From: an uncultured SAR116 cluster alpha proteobacterium
Lineage (GTDB): Bacteria > Pseudomonadota > Alphaproteobacteria > Puniceispirillales > Marisalimonadaceae
Reading direction: 5' to 3'
DNA: 64,000 nt
NCBI GenBank assembly: GCA_902578805.1
Contig: CACHEH010000003.1
Coordinates: 1 to 64,000, forward strand
Shown: piece by piece, positions 42,383-52,125 of the stretch
How positions within the stretch are numbered: position 1 is the first letter of the stretch
Layout of the letters: every line of letters begins with the position of its first letter
Notes under the pieces: model-generated
Seen by the model: only the letters and a program-made list of their open reading frames with translations
Databases searched by the model: none
Told to the model about the DNA's origin: nothing
Made by a program: the position numbers and the translations under genes

Positions 42383-44394
42383 GTAGTAACTTTCATATTG
42401 AAACTAAGTTTTCCTTGCAAATAATATATTATCACAAGAATAAATATTCCTAACAAATTAATGTAAATACCGTCTATTCCATAAATATTTTGCAATGGTG
42501 GAATTAATAAAGCAACTGAGCAAAGTATTGCTAAAGTTCTTTTAAATACGTTTAATTTACCATTAAACCAACCCTCTAGACCTAGTGTCATACTCCAATA
42601 AGCGAGAAGAACCGAAATCAAACTATATATACTCCACATAATTGGCCCTTCCATCAATAATGAAGGATTATAAACAAAAGCAAAGGGCACTATATATTTA
42701 GCTATTCCAACTTTACTTGACTCAACGGCAGTTGCCATTGGAGGAGACTTTGCAATTGCAGCACCCGCAAATGAAGCAAGAGCAACAGGCGGAGTAATGG
42801 TTGAAACAACACCAAAATAAAATGCAAACATATGGGCTGCAATTGGCATTATCCCAGACTCAATCAAAGAAGGAACTATTAGTGCTGCAACAGTAATGTA
42901 AACTGCTGTTGTAGTCATGCCCATACCAAGAATTATTGCTGAGACAGCAGTAAGACATAATAAGATAAATAAAACACCTCCTGATAAATCTATAACTGAT
43001 TGTGTAAATTTTAGTCCAAGACCAGATACAAATACTGACCCAATAATAATTCCAGCACAGGCACAGGCAATAGTAACTGGAACTGTAGACTTTATTCCAC
43101 TTTCAAAGGCCCCTAATAAATCAACAACTGACATTCTTGTATTTTTTTTAATAAAACTAAGAATTATTACAGAAACAATACTCCAAAAACCAGCTGTCAT
43201 AGCAGTTTTTCCATAAATCAAAAGTCCTATTAAAACAACTAGTGAAAGCAACATATGTCCTCCACCTTTAAGAACTTCAATTACATTTGGCAAAACTGAT
43301 TTATCAATTTTTTCAATACCATGTTTTTCTGCTTCAACATGAACCATAAAATAAATTGTTGTAAAATATAAAAAAGCTGGAATTATTGCTGCTAAAATTA
43401 CATATGAATAAGGGGCCTCTAAAAATTCAGCCATTATAAATGCTGCGGCACCCATAATCGGAGGGGTAATTTGTCCTCCCGAAGAAGCACATGCTTCAAC
43501 TGCAGCAGCAAATTTAGCTCTATATCCATAATTTTTCATCAATGGAATAGTAAATGATCCAGTCGTTACAACATTTGCAACAGCAGATCCGTAGACTGTA
43601 CCAGTCATACCTGAAGCTACTACAGCTGCTTTTGCTGGTCCTCCAGTTCTATGGCCTGTGAGTGCAACCGCTAAGTCAACAAAAAATCTTCCAACACCAG
43701 ACCTTATTAAAATTCCGCCAAATATTATAAATAAAACTATATACGTTGAAGCTACATAAAGTGGTATTCCATATATTCCATCAGATGTCATAAATAGAGT
43801 ATCTATGTACTTGGCTAATCTTGTTGGAGGGCCATAAAAAAAACCAAAAAATTTGTGTGCATATAAAGCATGTAACATAAAAAAACCCGCAACAAATACC
43901 ATAGCCCAACCGACGGCTCTTCTTGTTGCATCTAAAACAATAAATATCAGTATGGAGCCTACAATTATATCCCCAATGTATTTGTCTCCGTATCTCATCA
44001 TAAAGTTTTCAACATCCCAGGTCGTCCATAGCTGGACAAAAATTATTGAAAGTATAATTATGAGATCGTAACAAAAACCAAAAGATCTTAAAAAATTACC
44101 TTTTAAATCATTTTTTATAATTACGGGATCTTTAATATTATTTCGAAAAAGAGGGTAAATAAATACTGCTAAAACCATCATTGCAGATAGATGGATAGAT
44201 CTAAATGATCTACCTTCTGGAGTTCCATAAACTGCAACAAATAAATGGTAAAATGCTAATCCTACTGACAACCAAGAGCAAAGAACTATAATCCAATAAT
44301 AAATTGATTTATCTTTGTTCCATTCTAGTAATTCGTCAAAGAAACTTATTTCTTTAACTTCGTTATATACTAATTTTTTGGTATTTTGCGCCAT
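42379..44394 (-). CDS. TRAP transporter fused permease (DctMQ-type, TAXI-associated)
   Basis: GSAVANVVTTGSFTIPLMKNYGYRAKFAAAVEACASSGGQITPPIMGAAAFIMAEFL. Confidence 0.95.
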   Translation of the reverse strand: MAQNTKKLVYNEVKEISFFDELLEWNKDKSIYYWIIVLCSWLSVGLAFYHLFVAVYGTPEGRSFRSIHLSAMMVLAVFIYPLFRNNIKDPVIIKNDLKGNFLRSFGFCYDLIIILSIIFVQLWTTWDVENFMMRYGDKYIGDIIVGSILIFIVLDATRRAVGWAMVFVAGFFMLHALYAHKFFGFFYGPPTRLAKYIDTLFMTSDGIYGIPLYVASTYIVLFIIFGGILIRSGVGRFFVDLAVALTGHRTGGPAKAAVVASGMTGTVYGSAVANVVTTGSFTIPLMKNYGYRAKFAAAVEACASSGGQITPPIMGAAAFIMAEFLEAPYSYVILAAIIPAFLYFTTIYFMVHVEAEKHGIEKIDKSVLPNVIEVLKGGGHMLLSLVVLIGLLIYGKTAMTAGFWSIVSVIILSFIKKNTRMSVVDLLGAFESGIKSTVPVTIACACAGIIIGSVFVSGLGLKFTQSVIDLSGGVLFILLCLTAVSAIILGMGMTTTAVYITVAALIVPSLIESGIMPIAAHMFAFYFGVVSTITPPVALASFAGAAIAKSPPMATAVESSKVGIAKYIVPFAFVYNPSLLMEGPIMWSIYSLISVLLAYWSMTLGLEGWFNGKLNVFKRTLAILCSVALLIPPLQNIYGIDGIYINLLGIFILVIIYYLQGKLSFNMKVTT

Positions 44395-44414
44395 TTAAAT
44401 AAAATATTAATGTA

Positions 44415-44442
44415 CAGAAAGGCACAAAAAAGTGCCTTTCTG
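44415..44442 (-). terminator. strong stem-loop between TAXI binding-protein gene and TRAP permease
   Basis: CAGAAAGGCAC-AAAAAA-GTGCCTTTCTG, 11-bp perfect stem. Confidence 0.65.
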
Positions 44443-44451
44443 ACTAAAAAT

Positions 44452-45408
44452 TTACATAACACCTTGTTCTTTATAGTACTTCGCAGCTCCAGGATGGATT
44501 GGTACTGCTGCACCATTAACAGCGTCTTTTAGAATTACTTTTTTCCAAACGCTTTTCACTTTTACAAACTCAGCATGATTATCCCAAAAAGCTTTCGTCA
44601 TCTTATATACTAAATCATCAGACAAATCTTTATGCACAATCATAGAAGTTACAATACCTAAAGTTGGTATATCTTTATCGAGTGATTTGTATGCACTGGC
44701 TGGGATTTTACCATAAATATAGCCTGGATTATTTTTAACAATCCTATCTATTCTGTCTTTAGGAAGACCAATAAATCTTATACCAGGACTATTTTCAAGT
44801 TCAATAAAACTAGCCTGTGGAACAGAAGTTGCAGCCATAAAAACATCTGCTTGTCCGTCTTTCATTAGAGCAACTGATTCTTTATAACTAACCATATGAA
44901 CTACACCACCATTTTTCTTAATGGTGTTAAAATCATATCCATAGTCTTTTATTATTGATTCACAAAATGCAGTTCCTGTCCATTTTGGTTTTCCAGGACT
45001 GATATTTGCTGATTTCATATCTTCAAAACCTTTAATCTTTGAATCTGCTCTCACAGCAACTTGGAAAGCTGCAGGATATAAAGTTGCAAAATATCTAACA
45101 TTTTTATGTGCTTTTTTAAATTTACCTTTTCCGGTATAGCCATTGGCAACTGTGTGAGCATATGTCCATCCAATTTCAGCATCGCCACCATCAACAGACA
45201 TTACATTTGATATTCCACCACCAGAAGTATTAGATGTTGAAACTCCCTTAATATTAGTTTCCATAACTTGCATTACTTTTGCACCAAGAGGATACCAAGA
45301 TCCACCTGAAGGTCCAGACACCATTCTGAGAAATTGATCAGAATATGCAATTGATGATGTTACTAACAATGAAGAAGCGACTAATAGTACACTTGAAATA
45401 CGTATCAT
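44452..45408 (-). CDS. TAXI family TRAP substrate-binding protein
   Basis: Signal peptide; FLRMVSGPSGGSWYPLGAKVMQVME; adjacent TRAP permease. Confidence 0.93.
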   Translation of the reverse strand: MIRISSVLLVASSLLVTSSIAYSDQFLRMVSGPSGGSWYPLGAKVMQVMETNIKGVSTSNTSGGGISNVMSVDGGDAEIGWTYAHTVANGYTGKGKFKKAHKNVRYFATLYPAAFQVAVRADSKIKGFEDMKSANISPGKPKWTGTAFCESIIKDYGYDFNTIKKNGGVVHMVSYKESVALMKDGQADVFMAATSVPQASFIELENSPGIRFIGLPKDRIDRIVKNNPGYIYGKIPASAYKSLDKDIPTLGIVTSMIVHKDLSDDLVYKMTKAFWDNHAEFVKVKSVWKKVILKDAVNGAAVPIHPGAAKYYKEQGVM

Positions 45409-45547
45409 TGAATTCCCCCAAATTTTAAAGTTGTTTATAATTCATAATTATCACTACTAAATTTTTAAAAGGTCAAGAGATTGTTGTATTTTTTTAAATT
45501 AATCTTATTGTTAATTCCAATAGTCATAAATTAAGGGGGATGAATTT

Positions 45548-46486
45548 GTGAAAAATAAAAATATCAAAGTAACAGAAGTGGGGCCTAGAGACGGTTTTCA
45601 ATCTGAAAAAACTATACTAAAAACTGAAGATAAAGTAGAAATTATTAACAACTTAATTGATGCAGGTTTTCCTCGAATAGAAGTTTCCTCTTTTGTATCT
45701 CCAAAAGCAATTCCTCAATTAGCTGACGCCTCATCGATACTTGAAAATGTAAAAAAAAATAAAAATACAACTTTAGCTGCGTTAGTACCAAATGCTAGAG
45801 GGGCAGTTAGAGCAGCCGAAGCTAAAATTGATGAGATAGTAGTTTTTCTGTCAGCTTCAGAAAGTCATAATAAAAAAAATGTTAATAGGAGCGTACAAGA
45901 ATCATTATTAGGATTTAGAGAAATTGTGAAAATTGCAGAAAATAATAATACACCTATACAAGGTGATATTGCTACTGCATTTGGCTGTCCTTTTGAAGGA
46001 AACGTTTCTCCAAAAAGGTTAGGCGAAATCTCTAAAGAGTATAAGATGATGGGCTTTAAGGGTGTAACTTTAGGAGATACTACTGGCATGGCCACTCCGA
46101 CAGTGGTTACTGAAGCAGTAAATACTATTAGAGACATGGTTCCGAATTTTGAAATAACACTACATTTCCACAACACAAGAGGCATTGGCTTAGCAAATGT
46201 AATGACAGGTTTAAATTTAGGTATTACGGATTATGAAAGTTGTTTTGGAGGCATGGGTGGCTGTCCTTTTGCACCTAACGCAACCGGAAATATTTGTTCC
46301 GAGGATCTGATATATTTGCTTCATGAAATGGGTATTGAGACAGGTATCAATTTAGAAAAATTAATTACTATTGCAAAAAAAGTTGAAAAATTAGTCGGTC
46401 ATAAATTGCCTGGTCAAGTTATGAAAGCTGGGCCAAGATTACTTTCTTATTCAATGAATGATGTTCCTACAGCAATTGGGGCTTAA
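45548..46486 (+). CDS. hydroxymethylglutaryl-CoA lyase family protein
   Basis: VTEVGPRDGFQSEK, EVSSFVSPKAIPQLADA, FGGMGGCPFAPNATGNICSEDLIYLLHEMG. Confidence 0.93.
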   Translation: MKNKNIKVTEVGPRDGFQSEKTILKTEDKVEIINNLIDAGFPRIEVSSFVSPKAIPQLADASSILENVKKNKNTTLAALVPNARGAVRAAEAKIDEIVVFLSASESHNKKNVNRSVQESLLGFREIVKIAENNNTPIQGDIATAFGCPFEGNVSPKRLGEISKEYKMMGFKGVTLGDTTGMATPTVVTEAVNTIRDMVPNFEITLHFHNTRGIGLANVMTGLNLGITDYESCFGGMGGCPFAPNATGNICSEDLIYLLHEMGIETGINLEKLITIAKKVEKLVGHKLPGQVMKAGPRLLSYSMNDVPTAIGA

Positions 46487-47641
46487 ATGACATTATCGAA
46501 TAAAATTGGAGCTCTTTCTGGGATAAAGGTTATTGACCTAACAAGAGTATTATCTGGTCCTTTTTGTACTATGTTACTTGCTGATATGGGAGCTGATGTT
46601 ATCAAAATTGAACCACCAAAAGGTGATAATGTCAGAAATCAAGGAGATATGGTAGATGGTTATAGTTCATATTTCGCACAGTTTAATAGAAATAAAAAGT
46701 CTGTAATTCTTGATCTTTATGTTGAGTCAGAAAAAGATATTTTAAGGTCTTTACTTTCAGATGCAGATGTAGTTGTAGAAAATTTCAAAGCTGGTGTTTT
46801 TAATAAGATGGGTTTTGATTATGATACTTTAAAATCAATTAATCCAAAATTAATAAGTGCTTCTGTTAATGGATTTGGCAGTAAAGGAGAAATGAGTGAA
46901 AGACCTGCTTTTGATTTTATAGCACAAGCATTATCTGGTTTTATGTCATTAAATGGAACAGAAGAAAGTGGACCAATGAGAGCTGCTATGCCAATATCAG
47001 ATTTAGTTGCGGGATTATACTGCGCGTTTGGGATAGTGTGTGCTCTACAATCACGTATTAAAACTGGTAATGGACAAAAGGTTGAAGCAAGCCTTACTTC
47101 TGGTTTAATTTCTATGATGGCATACTTATCATCAGAAAGCTTTGTTACAGGAAAAGCACCAAACAAATCTGGTAATAATCATCCTATTTTAGCTCCTTAT
47201 GGAATTTTTAAAACATCTGACGGAGAAATTGCAGTAGCACCAGCAAGTGATAAGTTTTGTAGTATATTTCTTGAATGCGTTGATTTAACAAGTTTATTAG
47301 AAAATGAATTATATAAAAATAATTCTAATAGAATGAAAAATAGAGATAGTCTTAACAAAATTGTAAATGAGAGAATGATTTCTGAAACTTCCGATTTTTG
47401 GATTAAAAAATTAAATAAAGCAGGGTGTCCTGCAGCAAAAATAGTTTCACTTCCAGAAGCTTTGAATAGTCAGTTAATTCAAGATAATGAGATGGTCATA
47501 AGTTCAAATGGACCAGAGGGTAGACAAATAAAAATGACAGGGTTTCCGGTAAAATTATCTGACACACCATCTCAACTGTATAGGCCTCCCCCTTTATTAG
47601 GTGAACATACAAAAGAAATTTTGAAGACAATAAAAGAATAA
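46487..47641 (+). CDS. CaiB/BaiF (family III) CoA-transferase
   Basis: KVIDLTRVLSGPFCTMLLADMGADVIKIEPPKGDNVR. Confidence 0.95.
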   Translation: MTLSNKIGALSGIKVIDLTRVLSGPFCTMLLADMGADVIKIEPPKGDNVRNQGDMVDGYSSYFAQFNRNKKSVILDLYVESEKDILRSLLSDADVVVENFKAGVFNKMGFDYDTLKSINPKLISASVNGFGSKGEMSERPAFDFIAQALSGFMSLNGTEESGPMRAAMPISDLVAGLYCAFGIVCALQSRIKTGNGQKVEASLTSGLISMMAYLSSESFVTGKAPNKSGNNHPILAPYGIFKTSDGEIAVAPASDKFCSIFLECVDLTSLLENELYKNNSNRMKNRDSLNKIVNERMISETSDFWIKKLNKAGCPAAKIVSLPEALNSQLIQDNEMVISSNGPEGRQIKMTGFPVKLSDTPSQLYRPPPLLGEHTKEILKTIKE

Positions 47642-47658
47642 TATGGAGAATAGTTATT

Positions 47659-48450
47659 ATGGAATTAGAGACAATAAATTTTAAAATCGAAAATGAAATA
47701 GCATATATTGAATTAAATAGACCAAAACAATACAATTCTCTGAACCAGACTATGGCGGATGACTTGTTTAAAGTTTCGTTAGAATGCGACGATAATCCTA
47801 AAATAAGGTCCGTTTTAATGACTGGATCAGGAGAAGACGCTTTTTGTGCAGGTGGAGACGTTAACTCTTTTTATAAATATGGTAATAAGACCTCCAGTCA
47901 TTTAAAAGAGGTAACAACAACCCTTCATGGAGCTATTTCTAGACTTTCTAGAATGAATGCTCCATTAATCGTTGCAGTTAATGGCGTTGCTGCTGGTGCA
48001 GGTTTTTCTTTTGTTGGATTTGCAGATATTGCAATTGCTTCAACAAATGCAACATTTGTTTCAGCATATTCAAAAATAGGATTAACGCCAGACGGATCTT
48101 CAACCTATTTTCTTCCCAGAATTATAGGTGCGAGGAGATATATAGAACTTATCTTAACAAATAGGGTTTTAAGTGCGAATGAGGCTCATGACTGGGGATT
48201 GATTAATAAGGTTGTTGATTTAAAGGATTTAAAGTATGAAGCAAATAATTTAGCTAAAAAATTAGCTTCGGGGCCATCTTTAGCATTTGGAAAATTAAAA
48301 AATTTGGTGAATAACAGCTTTTTAGATTCACTTGAAGGTCAAATGGAATATGAATCAAGAATGATTGCTGAATCAGCTAAAACAGAAGATGGTATTAATG
48401 GTATCGAAGCGTTCGTAAATAAAAAATCAGTAATATTTAAAGGTCAATAA
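47659..48450 (+). CDS. enoyl-CoA hydratase/isomerase family protein
   Basis: AFCAGGDVNSFY, VNGVAAGAGFSFVGFADIAIAS. Confidence 0.94.
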   Translation: MELETINFKIENEIAYIELNRPKQYNSLNQTMADDLFKVSLECDDNPKIRSVLMTGSGEDAFCAGGDVNSFYKYGNKTSSHLKEVTTTLHGAISRLSRMNAPLIVAVNGVAAGAGFSFVGFADIAIASTNATFVSAYSKIGLTPDGSSTYFLPRIIGARRYIELILTNRVLSANEAHDWGLINKVVDLKDLKYEANNLAKKLASGPSLAFGKLKNLVNNSFLDSLEGQMEYESRMIAESAKTEDGINGIEAFVNKKSVIFKGQ

Positions 48451-48461
48451 AAGGTTTTTTT

Positions 48462-49550
48462 ATGTCTGTTGATATTATGGTCTTTGATGGGGATGGTATT
48501 GGACCAGAAATAATGAGTTCAACCATTGCGATTATTGAACTTTTAAATGCAAAATTAGAGTTAAATATAAATTTAAAAAAAGAAATTTTAGGTTTTGAAC
48601 TTTTAAACCAAAAGGGTGTAACTTTTACTGATGACTTATTACTAAAATCAAAAGAATCAGACGGTATAATACTAGGTCCCGTTGACCATAATGATTATCC
48701 CTCAGTTTCTCGTGGTGGGATTAATCCTTCGGCTAAACTTAGAATTGAATTAGACTTATATTCTAATATTAGACCAGCAAAAAGCTACATTAATGTTAAA
48801 TCATTATCACAAAATATGGATTTAGTAATCGTACGTGAGAATACAGAAGGATTTTATGCAGATAGAAATATGTATGATGGAAATGGGGAGTTTAGTCCTG
48901 TTCCAGGTATAGGGTTATCATTACGAAAAATTACAAAAGAGGCATCTTTAAAAATCGCAGTGTCAGCATTTGAAATAGCCAAATCGAGATCTGTTAATAA
49001 AAATATATCAAAAGTTCACGTTATTCATAAAGCAAATGTTATGAAAATTACTGATGGTATTTTCCTTGATGCTTGTAGGCATATATCATTAAAGTATAAT
49101 GATGTTGATTACGAAGAGATGCTGGTAGATGCATGTGCTGCTCATCTTGTAAGGAAACCAGAGCAGTTTGACGTTATTTTAACAACTAATATGTTTGGAG
49201 ATATCTTATCAGATTTAGCAACTGAATTATCTGGTTCTTTAGGTCTTGCTGGGTCATTAAATGTTGGTAAAAAATACGCTATGGCTCAAGCACAACATGG
49301 TGCTGCCCCTGATATTGCAAAAAAAAATATTGCAAATCCAATTTCACTAATTTTATCTTCAGCCATGTTGTTTGATTGGCTTGGGAAGAAAAGAAAACTC
49401 GACAAACTTATTGTAGCTTCTAATTTAATAAATAAATCTGTATTGGAATTACTGAAACATAAAGAAAACTTGACTAGAGACCTCGGTGGTAAAGCTTCAA
49501 CTACCAAAATTACAGATGAATTGATAAAAATATTAAACAACTTGATTTAA
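48462..49550 (+). CDS. isocitrate/isopropylmalate dehydrogenase family protein
   Basis: DGDGIGPEIM, VIVRENTEGFYADRN, TNMFGDILSDLATELSGSLGLAGS. Confidence 0.94.
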   Translation: MSVDIMVFDGDGIGPEIMSSTIAIIELLNAKLELNINLKKEILGFELLNQKGVTFTDDLLLKSKESDGIILGPVDHNDYPSVSRGGINPSAKLRIELDLYSNIRPAKSYINVKSLSQNMDLVIVRENTEGFYADRNMYDGNGEFSPVPGIGLSLRKITKEASLKIAVSAFEIAKSRSVNKNISKVHVIHKANVMKITDGIFLDACRHISLKYNDVDYEEMLVDACAAHLVRKPEQFDVILTTNMFGDILSDLATELSGSLGLAGSLNVGKKYAMAQAQHGAAPDIAKKNIANPISLILSSAMLFDWLGKKRKLDKLIVASNLINKSVLELLKHKENLTRDLGGKASTTKITDELIKILNNLI

Positions 49551-49554
49551 AAAC

Positions 49555-50655
49555 ATGTCTGATCAAATATCCATACCAGCAGTTTATATGAGAGGTGGAA
49601 CCTCAAAAGGTTTGCTTTTTAATCACAATGATCTACCCAAAGATAAGTCTAAATTGGATAAATATCTACTTGCAGCCATGGGGTCTCCAGACCTCAGACA
49701 AATAAATGGAATTGGTGGAGCAACATCAGTGACAAGTAAAGTTTGTATAATTTCAAAAAGTAAACAAAAGAATGTAGATATAGATTACTTATTTGCTCAA
49801 GTAATAGTAGATAAAGCAAAAGTAGATTACGGGCCTACCTGCGGTAATATGCTATCAGCAGTTGGCCCTTTTTCAATTGAAAAAGGTTTTATTAATGCTG
49901 AAGAAAATGAGACTAAAATTAATATTAGATCAGTAAATACAGGTTCTATAATTGAAGCTGTAGTGCCTACACCTAATAAAAAACTAAAATATATGGGAGA
50001 TTTTGAAATTGATGGAGTTCCTGGGAAAGGTGCTCCAATTTTATTAAAATTTAAAAATATAGTAGGTGGAGCTACAGGAAAAATGTTGCCTGCAGGTACA
50101 CCTTTAATAATAGTGAATGGTATAGAAGTTACATGTCTTGATATTTCAATGCCCATAGTTATGGCTAAAGCCTCTGACTTTGGCATATGTGGAAACGAAA
50201 AAAGTAATGAACTAAATAAAAATTTGGAATTACTTAACAAGATTGAAGAGATCAGAGTTATTGCTGGTGCCCAAATGGGTTTGGGGGATGTAAGTGGAAA
50301 GGTTATACCAAAATTTGCTCTTTTATCAAAGCCGCTAAATGGCGGAACTATTACGTCTAGATATTTTACTCCAAATACCTGTCATGAGACACATGCTGCT
50401 ACAGGTACTAATTGCATTGCATCTGCCTGTCTGATTTCAAATACAATTGCCTCTCAAATCTCTCAAATTGAGGTGAAAAAAGAAAATAAAGTATCTGTAG
50501 AGCATCCTCTGGGTTCAATAGATTGTTTTGTTGAAACAAACTTATCTACTAAAGAAAATAAAAATGATTTTATAGTTTCTTGTGGTATATATCGGACATC
50601 TAGAAAAATAATGGATGGAAATATTTATATTCCGGAAAATTTAAATGATCTCTGA
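49555..50655 (+). CDS. PrpF-like / 4-oxalomesaconate tautomerase-type isomerase
   Basis: IPAVYMRGGTSKGLLF, DYGPTCGNMLSAVGPF, HETHAATGTNCIASA. Confidence 0.92.
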   Translation: MSDQISIPAVYMRGGTSKGLLFNHNDLPKDKSKLDKYLLAAMGSPDLRQINGIGGATSVTSKVCIISKSKQKNVDIDYLFAQVIVDKAKVDYGPTCGNMLSAVGPFSIEKGFINAEENETKINIRSVNTGSIIEAVVPTPNKKLKYMGDFEIDGVPGKGAPILLKFKNIVGGATGKMLPAGTPLIIVNGIEVTCLDISMPIVMAKASDFGICGNEKSNELNKNLELLNKIEEIRVIAGAQMGLGDVSGKVIPKFALLSKPLNGGTITSRYFTPNTCHETHAATGTNCIASACLISNTIASQISQIEVKKENKVSVEHPLGSIDCFVETNLSTKENKNDFIVSCGIYRTSRKIMDGNIYIPENLNDL

Positions 50656-51715
50656 CAGATCAAAACTAGTAGAATTTTTTTTTGGGTGGTGGCCTGAAAA
50701 ATGGCGATATACTTGGAGTTTATTGTTAGCAATAGCAAGTGGATTTTTTGCGTATTATATAGGCCTTCCTTTACCATGGATGTTGGGACCATTAATAGGT
50801 TGCGGATTTTTTGCTGCAATAGGTAAAGGAGTAATTATTGGGAAAAAACCAAGACCTGTTTGTAGAGCATTACTCGGTTGTACAATTGGAGCTAATTTTG
50901 GACCAGAAATAATTGACAGAGTTGATGAAATTGGAATTTCATTATTATTTGTTCCATTTTTTGTAATTTTAATGGGATCTACAACTTATTTTTATTTAAA
51001 CAAAATTATGAAAATGGACAAACTCACTTCAATTTATGGCTCTTTTCCTGGTGGTTTAAATGAAATGGTCATTCTCGGACAAGAGATTGGATCAAACCCT
51101 AGAACTTTAGTGTTAATACATGCTACTAGAATTGTAGTTGTTGTCTTTTTAGCTTCATTATTAATTATGATTGTTCCCCAGTTAAGTGTTAATACGTTGC
51201 CAAATCCTGATTTATTTCATAATTGGGAGCAACTCCCATTTGTTTTTGTCATATCTTACTTAGGATGGTATTTGGCAGTTAAGTTGAAGATCCCGGGTCC
51301 AACAATAATTGGTCCAATGATTTTTTCAGCATTAATCCATGTTTTTGAAATTGTTGAGGCGATGCCAATGTATATAATTGTCATTGCTGTCCAAATCCTA
51401 TTAGGTTCAGCTCTAGGATGTCTTTTTAAAAATATTACTTTAAAAGAAATGTCAGGGCCTGTGCTAGCTGGACTTATAACAACTTTAATAACTATTATTC
51501 CTCTACTGATAATTTACTTTATTTTAATAAATGTTGGATATGATCCGTTATCAATTTTACTAGCATTTTCACCTGGAGGACAATCCGAAATGAATATCTT
51601 AGCTCTTTCTGTAGGAGCTGATATGTCATTTATAAGTCCACATCATATGTTAAGAGTATTTATGGTAATAATTTTTGCTGGAATTCTACATAAAATTATT
51701 AAACAAAATCTTTAA
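50645..51715 (+). CDS. AbrB family integral membrane protein
   Basis: LPLPWMLGPLIGCGF, SIYGSFPGGLNEMVILGQEIGSNP, LLAFSPGGQSEMNILALSVGAD duplicated AbrB motif. Confidence 0.9.
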   Translation: MISDRSKLVEFFFGWWPEKWRYTWSLLLAIASGFFAYYIGLPLPWMLGPLIGCGFFAAIGKGVIIGKKPRPVCRALLGCTIGANFGPEIIDRVDEIGISLLFVPFFVILMGSTTYFYLNKIMKMDKLTSIYGSFPGGLNEMVILGQEIGSNPRTLVLIHATRIVVVVFLASLLIMIVPQLSVNTLPNPDLFHNWEQLPFVFVISYLGWYLAVKLKIPGPTIIGPMIFSALIHVFEIVEAMPMYIIVIAVQILLGSALGCLFKNITLKEMSGPVLAGLITTLITIIPLLIIYFILINVGYDPLSILLAFSPGGQSEMNILALSVGADMSFISPHHMLRVFMVIIFAGILHKIIKQNL

Positions 51716-52117
51716 TTTTTTTTTAATTTTAGACTTGTTTATGTCTACCAAGCTAATTATTGTATTATCTACATAAGGAGCGTTTTCAATCCAAGACATC
51801 TCAAAACCTTCAATGCAAGCTATATTAAATTCATATTCGTTAGGATTGGATCTTCTTTTTTGGTGTGTATTTATTCCACAGATTTTACAGAAATAATGTT
51901 CATCTATATTCGTATTCCATTTGTAAGTTGATAGAAATTTTTTTCCAGATTCAATTGTAAGGATTCTAATAGGTGCTGAACCAATTACAAATCCTTTTCT
52001 AGAACAAATTGAACAATTACACCTACGAAGATCTCTTAAACTTGTGTCAATTTTAAATTTTATTACACCTCAATGACAACTTCCCTGAAGTGGTGTCTTT
52101 GTATCCTTGATTTTCAT
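51686..52117 (-). pseudogene. GFA/CENP-V family zinc protein interrupted by one in-frame TGA at codon 16 (pseudogene or recoded gene)
   Basis: Minus frame: MKIKDTKTPLQGSCH-TGA-GVIKFKIDTSLRDLRRCNCSICSRKGFVIGSAPIRILTIESGKKFLSTYKWNTNIDEHYFCKICGINTHQKRRSNPNEYEFNIACIEGFEMSWIENAPY..., TGA at 52070-52072 where GFA proteins have the second Cys of GSCHCG. Not in the ORF track. Confidence 0.85.
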
Positions 52118-52125
52118 TTTGATCT

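Noticed and set aside
52040-52069. SECIS-like hairpin GUGUAAUAAAAUUUAAAAUUGACAC after the GFA TGA
   Set aside because: Only 4 bp outer stem, mismatched interior, no GGNC apical loop; not credible as a SECIS by eye.
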